A stretch of 63,978 bases of DNA. Origin: Rhodococcus sp. KRD162 (lineage in GTDB: Bacteria > Actinomycetota > Actinomycetes > Mycobacteriales > Mycobacteriaceae). The stretch covers positions 1-63,978 of the forward strand of contig NZ_JABFAU010000070.1 of assembly GCF_017168335.1 (NCBI RefSeq), given 5' to 3'. The stretch's first letter is position 1, and every line of letters starts with the position of its first letter. A model generated the notes under the pieces. It had not been told where the DNA came from, searched no databases, and saw only the letters and a list, made by a program, of their open reading frames with translations. Below are positions 17,770 to 25,760 of the stretch, piece after piece. The position numbers and the translations under genes were made by a program.

Positions 17770-19251
17770 ATGCCCAACAACGAGTTCGGGGATTTCCAGA
17801 CCCCGATCGAGTTGGCGCGCGCGTTGGTGAGCGCATTGCCTCGACGACGGTGGGCTCGGGTCCTCGAACCCACGTGCGGCGTCGGGAACTTCCTGTCGGT
17901 CATCGGCGAACAGCACCCCGGTGCCGAACGCGTCGGAATCGAAGTCCAGCCCGAGTATGCGGCGGCCGCATCGACATTCGGCAGGGTGGTCACCGCCTCG
18001 ATCTTCGATTTCGATCTGGCTCGCGATATCGCGTGGATGTCGGAGCCGGGCCCGATGCTCGTCGTCGGCAACCCACCGTGGGTGACCAACTCTCAGCTCT
18101 CCGTCCTGGGCTCGAGCAACAGACCAGCTCGCGCGAACACCGACAACGTCCGTGGTATCGACGCGATCACTGGCAGCTCGAATTTCGATATCGCAGAATA
18201 CATCTGGGTCAAACTTCTCACCGAGTTCAGCGACCGGCCGGTGACCATTGCGATGATCTGCAAGACCCAGGTGGCTCGAAACATTCTGTTGCACTGCGCT
18301 CGACGGCAGCTTCCGGTGACCGGTTCGAGCCTACGAATGATCGATGCGAAGAAGTGGTTCGCCGCGGGAGTCGATGCATGCTGGTTCAGCGTGGAACTCG
18401 GGCCGGGCATGACCGACTACACGGCGCAGGCATTTCCGAGCATCGATGCGTCACAACCGGACAGCAGAATCGGAGTGGTGGACGGGCAACTCGTCGCGGA
18501 TGTCGACGCTTACGAGCGAAGCAAGCACTTCGACGGCCCAAGTCCTCTGATATGGCGTCAGGGCATCAAGCACGACGCGTCTGCCGTCATGGAACTGACC
18601 GAAAACAACGGCCCACGAACCAAACTGGGAACCGGTGTGGACATCGAAGCCGACTATCTGTATCCGCTGTTCAAATGCACCGACGTCTATCGCGACAAGC
18701 TCAGCGCGGTGTCGCGGTGGATGATCGTGCCGCAATCTCACACCGGTGACGACACCGCGCAGTTGGCGGACAGTGCGCCGAAGCTGTGGAAGTATCTGAC
18801 CGACAACGCGATCGCACTCGATGGTCGAAAGTCGTCGATCTACCGAAATCGCGCTCGGTTCTGCATCTTCGGCGTCGGGCCGTACACGTTTGCGCCGTAC
18901 AAGATCGCAATCTCCGGATTCCACAAGGTTCCGCAGTTCAGAATGGTCGGCCCGTACAACGGCAAACCTGCGGTGTTCGACGACACTACTTACCTCCTGC
19001 CGTTCGAGGACGCTACGGCCTGCGCAGTCGCCTATGCGCTGCTGACCGGCCAGGAGTCCACCGATCTCATTGCTGCACTGGCATTCTGGGACAGCAAACG
19101 GCCGGTGACGAAGAAGCTACTGCAACGCATCGACCTGAGCGCCATCGCCCGCGCGAGCGACCGGCGCACGCTGCGCGAGCGGGCACTGGCTGCGAACTCT
19201 TCCATCGACGCGGTCGATCAAGCGATCGACCGCTTCACAAGTCGGTCTTGA
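17770..19251 (+). CDS. Orphan N6-adenine-type DNA methyltransferase
   Basis: A 493-aa class I SAM-dependent methyltransferase. GDFQTP (residues 7-12) resembles a Q-motif, VLEPTCGVGNFL is motif I (SAM), VGIEVQPEYA follows, and VVGNPPWVTN is the catalytic NPPW of adenine-N6 enzymes. The C-terminal 250 residues are a likely target-recognition region. ATG 17770 has GGAGG 6 nt upstream. No restriction endonuclease or specificity gene is adjacent, so it is either an orphan or a type IIG remnant. Its 3' end overlaps the convergent ArsR gene by 17 bp. Confidence 0.82.
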   Translation: MPNNEFGDFQTPIELARALVSALPRRRWARVLEPTCGVGNFLSVIGEQHPGAERVGIEVQPEYAAAASTFGRVVTASIFDFDLARDIAWMSEPGPMLVVGNPPWVTNSQLSVLGSSNRPARANTDNVRGIDAITGSSNFDIAEYIWVKLLTEFSDRPVTIAMICKTQVARNILLHCARRQLPVTGSSLRMIDAKKWFAAGVDACWFSVELGPGMTDYTAQAFPSIDASQPDSRIGVVDGQLVADVDAYERSKHFDGPSPLIWRQGIKHDASAVMELTENNGPRTKLGTGVDIEADYLYPLFKCTDVYRDKLSAVSRWMIVPQSHTGDDTAQLADSAPKLWKYLTDNAIALDGRKSSIYRNRARFCIFGVGPYTFAPYKIAISGFHKVPQFRMVGPYNGKPAVFDDTTYLLPFEDATACAVAYALLTGQESTDLIAALAFWDSKRPVTKKLLQRIDLSAIARASDRRTLRERALAANSSIDAVDQAIDRFTSRS

Positions 19252-19552
19252 TCGTTTCTGCCACCCGGTCGAGGAATTCGTCGTTGCGTTTGTAGTGCAC
19301 CCAGGGGCCGATCTTGGTGCTTGTCACCAGCTGTGCGCGTTGCAGCACGGCCATGTACTGGGAGGCGGTGGATTGGGAGACACCCGCCCTCGACTGAATG
19401 TGTTTGAGGCACACTCCCACGTCTTCCGCGGGTTCGAGCTGGGGCGGGAAATCGCTGGGATCCTTGAGCCACCGCATGATCGCCAATCGCGCGGGGTTGC
19501 TGAGCGCACCGAACACTGCGGTGAGCTCTGCGGGGTCCAGTTCGTCAGCCAC
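19235..19552 (-). CDS. ArsR-family repressor
   Basis: A 105-aa winged-helix protein: FGALSNPARLAIMRWL, recognition region AGVSQSTASQYMAVLQRAQLV and a wing with WVHYKRN. A Cys at VGVCLKHIQ is seen but no classical metal motif. GTG 19552 is 6 nt after a minus-strand TAGGGT -10 box, so it is probably leaderless. One ATATCGCGATAT palindrome sits in its promoter, and a second lies before the divergent reductase gene. It is thus the likely repressor of both. Confidence 0.87.
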   Translation of the reverse strand: MADELDPAELTAVFGALSNPARLAIMRWLKDPSDFPPQLEPAEDVGVCLKHIQSRAGVSQSTASQYMAVLQRAQLVTSTKIGPWVHYKRNDEFLDRVAETIKTDL

Positions 19553-19569
19553 CGGTCCACCCTACATCA

Positions 19570-19581
19570 ATATCGCGATAT
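19570..19581. promoter_or_regulatory. ArsR operator 1 (ATATCGCGATAT)
   Basis: A perfect 12-bp palindrome located in the spacer of the arsR promoter (5 bp upstream of the TAGGGT -10 box, which occupies 19559-19564 on the minus strand). Confidence 0.7.
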
Positions 19582-19611
19582 GCCGATCTGTGGTTTAATC
19601 GTGGCATCGCA

Positions 19612-19623
19612 ATATCGCGATGT
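19612..19623. promoter_or_regulatory. ArsR operator 2 (ATATCGCGATGT)
   Basis: A near-copy of operator 1 (11 of 12 positions) centred 42 bp away, about four helical turns, just upstream of the reductase ribosome binding site. Placement predicts repression of the PRISE-type gene. Confidence 0.65.
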
Positions 19624-19640
19624 ACAGATAGGAGCGGGCC

Positions 19641-20690
19641 ATGACGGGCGTAGCAGTGGTAGTGGGAGCCAACGGAGTGATCGGCGGCAATCTGGTCGAT
19701 CATCTGCAGCACACAGGAGATTGGGACATCGTCGGGCTCTCACGCCGCGGTGGAATCGACGGCGGACGCGTCCGGCACATCGCGGTGGACCTGCTCGACG
19801 CCGACCAGACCCACCGTCGGCTGTCCGATTTGACCGACGTCACTCATATCTTCTACGCCGCCTACCAGGAGAGGACGACCTGGGCCGAACTCGTTGCCCC
19901 CAATCTCGCGATGCTCGTCAACGTGGTCACAGCCATCGAGAAGAGTTCGCCGAATCTCGAACACGTGAGTCTGATGCAGGGATACAAGGTGTACGGGGCG
20001 CACCTGGGGCCCTTCAAAACCCCCGCGCGCGAATCCGATCCGCCTCACATGCCACCCGAGTTCAACGTCGATCAGCAGCAGTTTCTCGACACGCACCAAG
20101 TCGGTAAGCAATGGACGTGGTCGGCCATCCGGCCGTCGGTGGTGTGCGGTGTCGCGCTGGGAAATCCGATGAATCTGGCCACCGTCATCGCCGTGTACGC
20201 CACCATGTGCACGAAGCTGAACGTACCCATGCGGTTCCCGGGCAAGGCCGGTGCCTTCGACGCTCTGCTCGAGATGACAGATGCATCGCTACTGGCGGAG
20301 GCAACGGCATGGGCGGCCACCACGCCGGCCTGCGCCAACCAGGCGTTCAACATCACCAACGGCGATCTGTTTCGCTGGAGCGAGATGTGGCCGCGCATCG
20401 CTGGTCTCTTCGACCTCGACACCGCAACTCCGCTACCGATGTCCTTGGCCGAGGTCATGGCAGACAAGGAACCGCTGTGGGATTCGATCGTCACAGAGAA
20501 CGGACTGCAGAAAATTCCGTATTCCGACGTATCGTCCTGGGCCTTCGGAGATTTCGTGTTCGCGTGGGACTACGACGTCATAGCGGACGGTTCCAAGGCA
20601 CGTCGCATGGGCTTTCATCGGTTCGTCGACACCGAGGCGATGTTCGCGGGCATCGTCGCCGAGCTACGGCAGCAGCGCATTATTCCGTGA
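19641..20690 (+). CDS. PRISE-type SDR oxidoreductase (progesterone 5-beta-reductase-like)
   Basis: A 349-aa extended short-chain dehydrogenase. An N-terminal nucleotide-binding motif GANGVIGGNLVDHL and GLSRRGG are visible. The active-site block SLMQGYKVYGAHLGP corresponds to the PRISE Lys/Tyr region, and the late NITNGDLFRWSEMWP block is strongly characteristic of iridoid synthase/5-beta-reductase relatives. These enzymes reduce activated C=C bonds of enones with NADPH. The natural substrate here is unknown. The ribosome binding site TAGGAG is 7 nt upstream. Divergent from and probably repressed by the adjacent ArsR protein. Confidence 0.85.
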   Translation: MTGVAVVVGANGVIGGNLVDHLQHTGDWDIVGLSRRGGIDGGRVRHIAVDLLDADQTHRRLSDLTDVTHIFYAAYQERTTWAELVAPNLAMLVNVVTAIEKSSPNLEHVSLMQGYKVYGAHLGPFKTPARESDPPHMPPEFNVDQQQFLDTHQVGKQWTWSAIRPSVVCGVALGNPMNLATVIAVYATMCTKLNVPMRFPGKAGAFDALLEMTDASLLAEATAWAATTPACANQAFNITNGDLFRWSEMWPRIAGLFDLDTATPLPMSLAEVMADKEPLWDSIVTENGLQKIPYSDVSSWAFGDFVFAWDYDVIADGSKARRMGFHRFVDTEAMFAGIVAELRQQRIIP

Positions 20691-20769
20691 GGAGCCACCT
20701 GCGCCCCGAGCCGAGGAGCCGGATAGTTTGAGTCGGCACGAACGCCGATCGACACCCACGGGAGAACCA

Positions 20770-21561
20770 ATGCATCCGTTCGACACAGCAGTGGCACTCG
20801 ACACCGTCGGCAACGGAACCTACCGCGGTAGGACGTCGGCACCGTACAACAATATGGTCGGCCCGTTCGGTGGTCTCACCGCCGCGACGTTCGTTCGTGC
20901 CATCGAGCTGCATCCCGAGTGCCTCGGTTCGCCGGTCTCGCTGACGGTCAACTTCGCCGGTCCCGTCGCCGAGGGCGAGTTCGACATCGTGGCACGTCCG
21001 GTGCGTACCAACCGAAGCAATCAGCACTGGTACCTCGAGCTCATCCAGGACGGGGCCGTCACCACCACGGCTACCGCGGTGTTCGGGACGAGGCGCGAGA
21101 CATGGGACGACACCGAGGCACCGGCACCGGCAGTCCCCTCCCCCTCCGACACTCCCCGAGGCGGTCTTCCCGACGCGATTGCCTGGGCACAGAACTACGA
21201 GATGCGTTTCGTGGCAGGCGCTCTCGTCGACCAGGAGTCGCCGGACTCGACCGAGACTCTCTGGATACGTGACACTCCACCTCGTCCGTTGGACTTCGCG
21301 GCACTGACCTCGCTCAGCGATGTGTTCTACCCCAGGGTCTTTCAGCGCCTCGGTCGCTATGTGCCGGCCGGCACCATCTCGCTGACGACCCACTACTTCG
21401 CGACACCGGAGGATCTCGACAACCACTCCGACGGGTACGTCCTCGGTACTGCTCGCGCGCGCCGGTTCCATCGGGGCTACTTCGATCAGACGGCCGAACT
21501 GTGGACCGACACTGGAACGTTGCTGGCCACGAGCCACCAGGTGGTGTACTACAAGGGTTGA
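20770..21561 (+). CDS. TesB-like acyl-CoA thioesterase (double hotdog)
   Basis: A 263-aa protein with two hotdog halves. YNNMVGPFGGLTAATFVRAI is the central helix of the first and SLSDVFYPRVFQRLGR begins the second, as in actinobacterial thioesterase-like proteins. Predicted to hydrolyse acyl-CoA esters. ATG 20770 has GGGAGAA 7 nt upstream. The gene lies 79 bp after the PRISE gene on the same strand and may be co-transcribed. Substrate unknown. Confidence 0.85.
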   Translation: MHPFDTAVALDTVGNGTYRGRTSAPYNNMVGPFGGLTAATFVRAIELHPECLGSPVSLTVNFAGPVAEGEFDIVARPVRTNRSNQHWYLELIQDGAVTTTATAVFGTRRETWDDTEAPAPAVPSPSDTPRGGLPDAIAWAQNYEMRFVAGALVDQESPDSTETLWIRDTPPRPLDFAALTSLSDVFYPRVFQRLGRYVPAGTISLTTHYFATPEDLDNHSDGYVLGTARARRFHRGYFDQTAELWTDTGTLLATSHQVVYYKG

Positions 21562-21573
21562 CCGACTCCCACT

Positions 21574-21589
21574 GCCTGCTCCGGCAGGC
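21574..21589. terminator. Possible small terminator hairpin
   Basis: GCCTGC pairs with GCAGGC around a TCCG loop in the convergent gap between the thioesterase and binding-protein genes. Short arms and no U-tract make it a modest candidate. Confidence 0.35.
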
Positions 21590-21699
21590 GGTTATGACGG
21601 GTTCCCCGGGTCGGATGGTTCGAGCCGGACTGGTGAGCGGTGGCGCTCCCGGGCATCAGCTGCCACCAGGAGCACCACCGCAGTTCGAGGGACCAGAGG

Positions 21700-22671
21700 T
21701 CAGCAGGACGACTTGTAGACGTACTGCGCACCGTCACCGTCGATGTTCTCGGCGGTGATGACGTGGAATCCGGTGGAGATGTCTGCAGTGACCGGCTTGT
21801 CGTCGATCGCGGCCATGGCCTGCTCGACGCCGTCGGTGCCGATGGTGTCGGGTTGCTGGGCTATCAACGCCTGCACGGTTCCTTCGCGGAGCTGCTTGAC
21901 CTGAGCCGGACCGGCGTCGAATCCGACGATCTTGACCTGGTCCTGCTTACCTGCCTGCCGGACGCCGGTTGCGGTGCCCTCGGCGGCGAAGGTGTTCGCG
22001 GCGAAGATACCGACGATATCGGGGTCTTTCGCCAGTGCTGCCGAGACCAGACGCGCGGCTTCGGCCGGGTCGTTGTGGCTGTACTGCACGCCCAGGTAGT
22101 CGAAGGCGGAGTTGGCCGCGACTGCCTCCTCGAATCCGGCCACTCGGGCGTCGGCCGTGGAGATACCGGGGTCGGTGGAGATGACGAGTACCTTGCCGCC
22201 GGACGGGTTGAGCTGCGCGATGGCATTGAATGCCTCGGCACCGCCACCCTTGTTGTCGGACGAGATGGCCGAGACCGCGATGGACGGGTCTTCGATGGTG
22301 GTGTCGACGAGGACGACCTTGATGCCCGCGTTCGCTGCAGCAGCGAGCGGTGCCTGCATCGCCGCGACGTCGGTGGGTGCGATCAGGATCGCCGATGGCC
22401 GCGATGCCACGACGGAATCGACAATCGGCTTCTGCAACGTGGGATCGAACTTGACCGGTCCCTGCGTGTCTACGGTGACGCCTGCGGCCTCGGCGGCCGC
22501 CTCGATTCCGCACTGCATGCTGATGTAGAACTCGTCGCCGCTGACGCCCTGGATGAATGCGAGCTTGCCGCTGCCGTCACCGCTTCCGGAGTTGGACGAG
22601 CAACCCGCAAGGAACATGGCGGAGGCCGAAGCGACACTCAGTGCAACGACGGCGGTGCGTGATGTGATCAT
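21700..22671 (-). CDS. Sugar/polyol ABC transporter substrate-binding lipoprotein (RbsB-like)
   Basis: A 323-aa exported lipoprotein (lipobox FLAGC near residue 24) of the type I periplasmic-binding fold. It has FIQGVSGDEFYISMQCGIEAAAE, the SAILIAPTDVAAMQAPLAAAANAGIKVV block and IAQQPDTIGTDGVEQAM, all typical of ribose/pentitol-binding proteins. It is the last gene of the ATPase-permease-binding-protein operon (minus strand). The substrate is a carbohydrate or polyol by context, identity open. Confidence 0.88.
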   Translation of the reverse strand: MITSRTAVVALSVASASAMFLAGCSSNSGSGDGSGKLAFIQGVSGDEFYISMQCGIEAAAEAAGVTVDTQGPVKFDPTLQKPIVDSVVASRPSAILIAPTDVAAMQAPLAAAANAGIKVVLVDTTIEDPSIAVSAISSDNKGGGAEAFNAIAQLNPSGGKVLVISTDPGISTADARVAGFEEAVAANSAFDYLGVQYSHNDPAEAARLVSAALAKDPDIVGIFAANTFAAEGTATGVRQAGKQDQVKIVGFDAGPAQVKQLREGTVQALIAQQPDTIGTDGVEQAMAAIDDKPVTADISTGFHVITAENIDGDGAQYVYKSSC

Positions 22672-22722
22672 GGTCGACTTTCTTGTCGGTGGTTGAAGGA
22701 AGGAAGATCGAAACGAGGTGAA

Positions 22723-23820
22723 CTAGGTCCCTCGGGACCAGAGCTTCTTGAGCGAGTTGGGCGACTGGCCTCGGCTCGCTGCGTCGCGGCGACGCTGATC
22801 GAAGTAGACCGCGGCAATCAGCACCGCGCCGACGGCGACCTGCTGCCAGAAGGGCTGAACCCCGACGATCACGAAACCGTTCTGCAGGACCGCCGGGATG
22901 AACAAGCCGACGACGGTTCCGAACATGGTTCCGATACCACCGAAGAGGCTCGTTCCGCCGATGACCACGGCCGCGATGACATTGAGGTTGGTCTGCGACT
23001 GTCCGGCGATCGCAGTGGTGCCGTACTGAGACAGCGACAGGATGCCTGCCAGTCCGGCGAGAGTGCCCGAGAGCGCATAGACCTTGACCAGGTGCATGTC
23101 GACTTTGATGCCGACCCGGCGAGCAGACTGCTCCTTGGATCCGACGGCGAACGTATAGAGGCCGAATTTGGTGCGGTGCAGCACGATTCCGAAGATCACC
23201 ACGAGCACCAACGCGATGCTCGAAATCAACGGAACGGTGGTGGCCGGGAAGTTACCGTAGCCGATCGTGTCGACCAGAACCGGTGGTACATCTCGGATAT
23301 CGACGCCACCGGTGATGACCTGCGACAGGCCGAGCGCGCCGCCGAGCGTGCCGAGGGTGACGATCAACGGTGGCACGTTGGCCTTGCCGATCAGAAACCC
23401 GTTGAGCAATCCCCAACACAGGCCGCAGAACAGTGCCACCACGATTCCGATGGCGGCCACTCCCCATCCGTCGCCGCCGATCGCGGCCATCGTCTTGGCC
23501 GAGACGACACCGGAGAACACGAGGACCGATCCGACGGAAAGATCGATGCCGCTGGTGACGATGACGAAGGTCATGCCGATTCCGAGGACGGCCAGGATGG
23601 AGACGTTCTGGATGATCTGGCGAATGTTTCCCCACTCGGGGAAGCTGCCGGGCGCCATGATCGAGAACACCAGGCAGATGGCCGCCAGCACCAGCACGAT
23701 CTGAAAGACCTGGACCCGGGCCAACTTTCCGAGCGACTCGACGAGGTCGAACGTGTGTCGGGACGGCTTGTTGCCGGGAGGCAGTGGTTCGAGCGATGGG
23801 GTGATCGTCTGATTGCTCAT
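22723..23820 (-). CDS. Carbohydrate ABC transporter permease (RbsC-like)
   Basis: A 365-aa integral membrane protein of the branched-chain/ribose permease family. Several hydrophobic helices are visible, with the signature GIGMTFVIVTSGIDLSVGS and the later AGLAGILSLSQYGTTAIAG and VVIGGTSLFGGIGTMFGTVVG blocks. It begins at ATG 23820, overlapping the ATPase stop by 4 nt (translational coupling). It forms the channel of the importer encoded here. Confidence 0.9.
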   Translation of the reverse strand: MSNQTITPSLEPLPPGNKPSRHTFDLVESLGKLARVQVFQIVLVLAAICLVFSIMAPGSFPEWGNIRQIIQNVSILAVLGIGMTFVIVTSGIDLSVGSVLVFSGVVSAKTMAAIGGDGWGVAAIGIVVALFCGLCWGLLNGFLIGKANVPPLIVTLGTLGGALGLSQVITGGVDIRDVPPVLVDTIGYGNFPATTVPLISSIALVLVVIFGIVLHRTKFGLYTFAVGSKEQSARRVGIKVDMHLVKVYALSGTLAGLAGILSLSQYGTTAIAGQSQTNLNVIAAVVIGGTSLFGGIGTMFGTVVGLFIPAVLQNGFVIVGVQPFWQQVAVGAVLIAAVYFDQRRRDAASRGQSPNSLKKLWSRGT

Positions 23821-24596
23821 CGTGTGGCTCCGGTGGTTGCGCCGGTCATCGCACCGACGAGTTCTTCCATGGTCGTGTTCTTGGCATCGAGCGTGGCGAC
23901 GCGTTTGCCCATCCGCAGCACCTGGACGCGGTCGGCGACCTCGATGACATGCGGCATCGAGTGACTGATGAAGACCACTGCCACGCCGCGGTCGGCGACT
24001 CTGCGGATGGTGTCGAGAACGTTGCGGGTCTGCACCACTCCCAGGGCCGCCGTCGGTTCGTCCAGGAACACAACGCCTTTGGCCCATGCCACCGCGCGGG
24101 CGATCGCGATGGCCTGCTGCTGACCACCCGACATGGCTCCGACCGGGACGGTGAGGCTGCGAACCGTCGCACCGAGTTCGTCGAGTGCGTCCTGGGACTG
24201 CTTGCGCATGGTCGCCACGTCGAGAAATCCGAGATGCCCCAGCAGGCCTTTCGCCGGCAGTTCGCGGCCGAGGAACATGTTCTGCTGAGCATTGAGGTGC
24301 GGAGCGAGTGCGAGATCCTGGAACACCGTCTCGATGCCGAGTTCCGCTGCCACCGTGGGACTGTCGAGATCGACTGCTGTGCCGTCGAACAGGATCTCGC
24401 CGGTGTCGACGGCGAGGCTACCCGAGAGCGCCTTGACCATCGTCGACTTACCCGCGCCGTTGTCGCCGATGAGGGCGACCACCTCGCCCGGGTAGATGTC
24501 GAAGTCGGCATCGTCGAGGGCGCGCACGTTTCCGAAGCTCCTCGCCAATCCTCTCGCTTCGAGGATCGGTGTCGCAGCAGGTGCAACGGTGGCCAT
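23817..24596 (-). CDS. Carbohydrate ABC transporter ATP-binding protein (RbsA-type, single domain)
   Basis: A 259-aa ATPase: Walker A GDNGAGKST (about residue 43), Q-loop VFQDLALAP, signature MSGGQQQAIAIARA, Walker B GVVFLDEPTAAL and switch His in ISHSMPHV. Unlike RbsA it has only one nucleotide-binding domain, so two copies must pair. First gene of the three-gene importer operon. Its promoter region contains the 20-bp LacI-type palindrome at 24772-24791. Confidence 0.9.
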   Translation of the reverse strand: MATVAPAATPILEARGLARSFGNVRALDDADFDIYPGEVVALIGDNGAGKSTMVKALSGSLAVDTGEILFDGTAVDLDSPTVAAELGIETVFQDLALAPHLNAQQNMFLGRELPAKGLLGHLGFLDVATMRKQSQDALDELGATVRSLTVPVGAMSGGQQQAIAIARAVAWAKGVVFLDEPTAALGVVQTRNVLDTIRRVADRGVAVVFISHSMPHVIEVADRVQVLRMGKRVATLDAKNTTMEELVGAMTGATTGATR

Positions 24597-24771
24597 GGAT
24601 ACTCCTCGGTCGAATGTGAAAAGTCTTCAGGTGGGGAAGGATGTCCCCCGCCGATGCCGGTTCAGCACGGTCCGGGAACCGGGTTTGCGCGGCAGGTCGA
24701 GCTCCTGTGGCGCTCGCTGTGTTAACGAGTGTGACCCACACGACTCGCATTGTCACGTGTTTCGCGAAAAT

Positions 24772-24791
24772 TCATGTCACCGGTGACATGA
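24772..24791. promoter_or_regulatory. LacI-type operator O1, perfect 20-bp palindrome
   Basis: TCATGTCACCGGTGACATGA is a perfect inverted repeat with the central CG of LacI/GalR operators. It lies 176 bp upstream of the importer ATPase start. Confidence 0.8.
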
Positions 24792-24921
24792 CATCGTCGC
24801 TCCACCACCTCGCCGCCGCAGCCGGAAGGCTGAATCCGACCATCCGGCGATGCCCCTGAACAGCCACAACGACCGAACTGGCCGATTTCCGTGCCGGGAG
24901 ATCGACGCTGCGGTACCGTCC

Positions 24922-24937
24922 ATGACACCGATGACAT
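24922..24937. promoter_or_regulatory. LacI-type operator O2 (imperfect)
   Basis: ATGACACCGATGACAT shares the GACA/TGACAT arms of O1 with two mismatched pairs. Confidence 0.55.
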
Positions 24938-24957
24938 ACGAATGCCGAAGAGGACCG

Positions 24958-24973
24958 ATGACATCGATGACAT
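24958..24973. promoter_or_regulatory. LacI-type operator O3 (imperfect)
   Basis: ATGACATCGATGACAT matches its own inverse at seven of eight pairs. It is 36 bp downstream of O2 and 31 bp upstream of the SDR start, well placed to block SDR-lacI1 transcription. Confidence 0.65.
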
Positions 24974-25003
24974 GACCACTCGGAAACAGTGAAGGTAGAC
25001 CTC

Positions 25004-25729
25004 ATGGCGAAGTTCGACGGTCGCAAGATCTTGGTGACAGGCGCCAGTGGCGGCATCGGCTCGGCAACCGTTCGGCGACTGGTGCACGATGGCGCAGACG
25101 TCGTCGCCGCGGGTCAGTCGGTCGACGCACTGGATCAACTGGCCGCCGAGACCGGCGCGACTCCCCTGGCATTCGATCTGACCTCCGAGGACAGTGTGCG
25201 CGAGGCCGTCGCGGGCCTCGAGCTGTACGGAGTGGTCAACTGCGCCGGTTTCGGCGGCGAGATCGCCACCCCTCAGGACACCGACATCTCGATCTTCGAC
25301 AAGGTCATCTCGATCAACGCGCGCGGTGCCCTGCTGGTCATCAAGTACACCGCGCCGGCCATGATCGCTGCCGGTGCCGGTGCGATCGTGAACGTGTCGA
25401 GTCAGGCCAGTCTCGTCGCGTTGACCGGCCACGTCTCCTACGGTTCCTCGAAAGCGGCACTGGACAACATCACTCGCGTCTCGGCCCTCGAACTCGGCCC
25501 CCACGGCATTCGCGTCAACGGCGTCAATCCGACGGTCGTCATGACCGAGATGTCTGCGTTCTATTGGGGTCGCCCCGAGATCGAAGAGCCGTTCCTGGCG
25601 CAGATGCCGCTGGGCCGGTGGGCTACCGAGGACGAGATTGCCGCGCCGATTGCCTTCTTGTTGAGCGATGATGCTTCCATGGTGACCGGGGTGTCGTTGC
25701 CGGTCGACGGCGGATACACCAGTCGCTGA
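25004..25729 (+). CDS. SDR-family sugar/polyol dehydrogenase
   Basis: A 241-aa classical short-chain dehydrogenase. TGASGGIGSA is the cofactor motif, VNCAGFGGE replaces NNAG, catalytic Ser is in NVSSQAS, and YGSSK supplies the Tyr/Lys pair. The C-terminal VTGVSLPVDGGYTSR is typical. The overall pattern resembles L-xylulose/carbonyl reductase (DCXR) and polyol dehydrogenases. ATG 25004 is preferred over GTG 24989 because AAGG lies upstream. Co-directional with lacI1 and divergent from the importer, so it likely oxidises or reduces the imported carbohydrate. Confidence 0.85.
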   Translation: MAKFDGRKILVTGASGGIGSATVRRLVHDGADVVAAGQSVDALDQLAAETGATPLAFDLTSEDSVREAVAGLELYGVVNCAGFGGEIATPQDTDISIFDKVISINARGALLVIKYTAPAMIAAGAGAIVNVSSQASLVALTGHVSYGSSKAALDNITRVSALELGPHGIRVNGVNPTVVMTEMSAFYWGRPEIEEPFLAQMPLGRWATEDEIAAPIAFLLSDDASMVTGVSLPVDGGYTSR

Positions 25730-25760
25730 CCGAACGAGTACGACCGAACGGGGGTAGATC

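Larger units (their letters stand above)
24597..25003. promoter_or_regulatory. Divergent control region of carbohydrate importer and SDR-lacI1 operons
   Basis: 407 bp without a gene. It contains three related LacI-type half-palindromes (24772-24791, 24922-24937 and 24958-24973), described separately. A start-proximal AAGG (24992-24995) serves the SDR gene. The layout lets one repressor control both directions. Confidence 0.7.
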
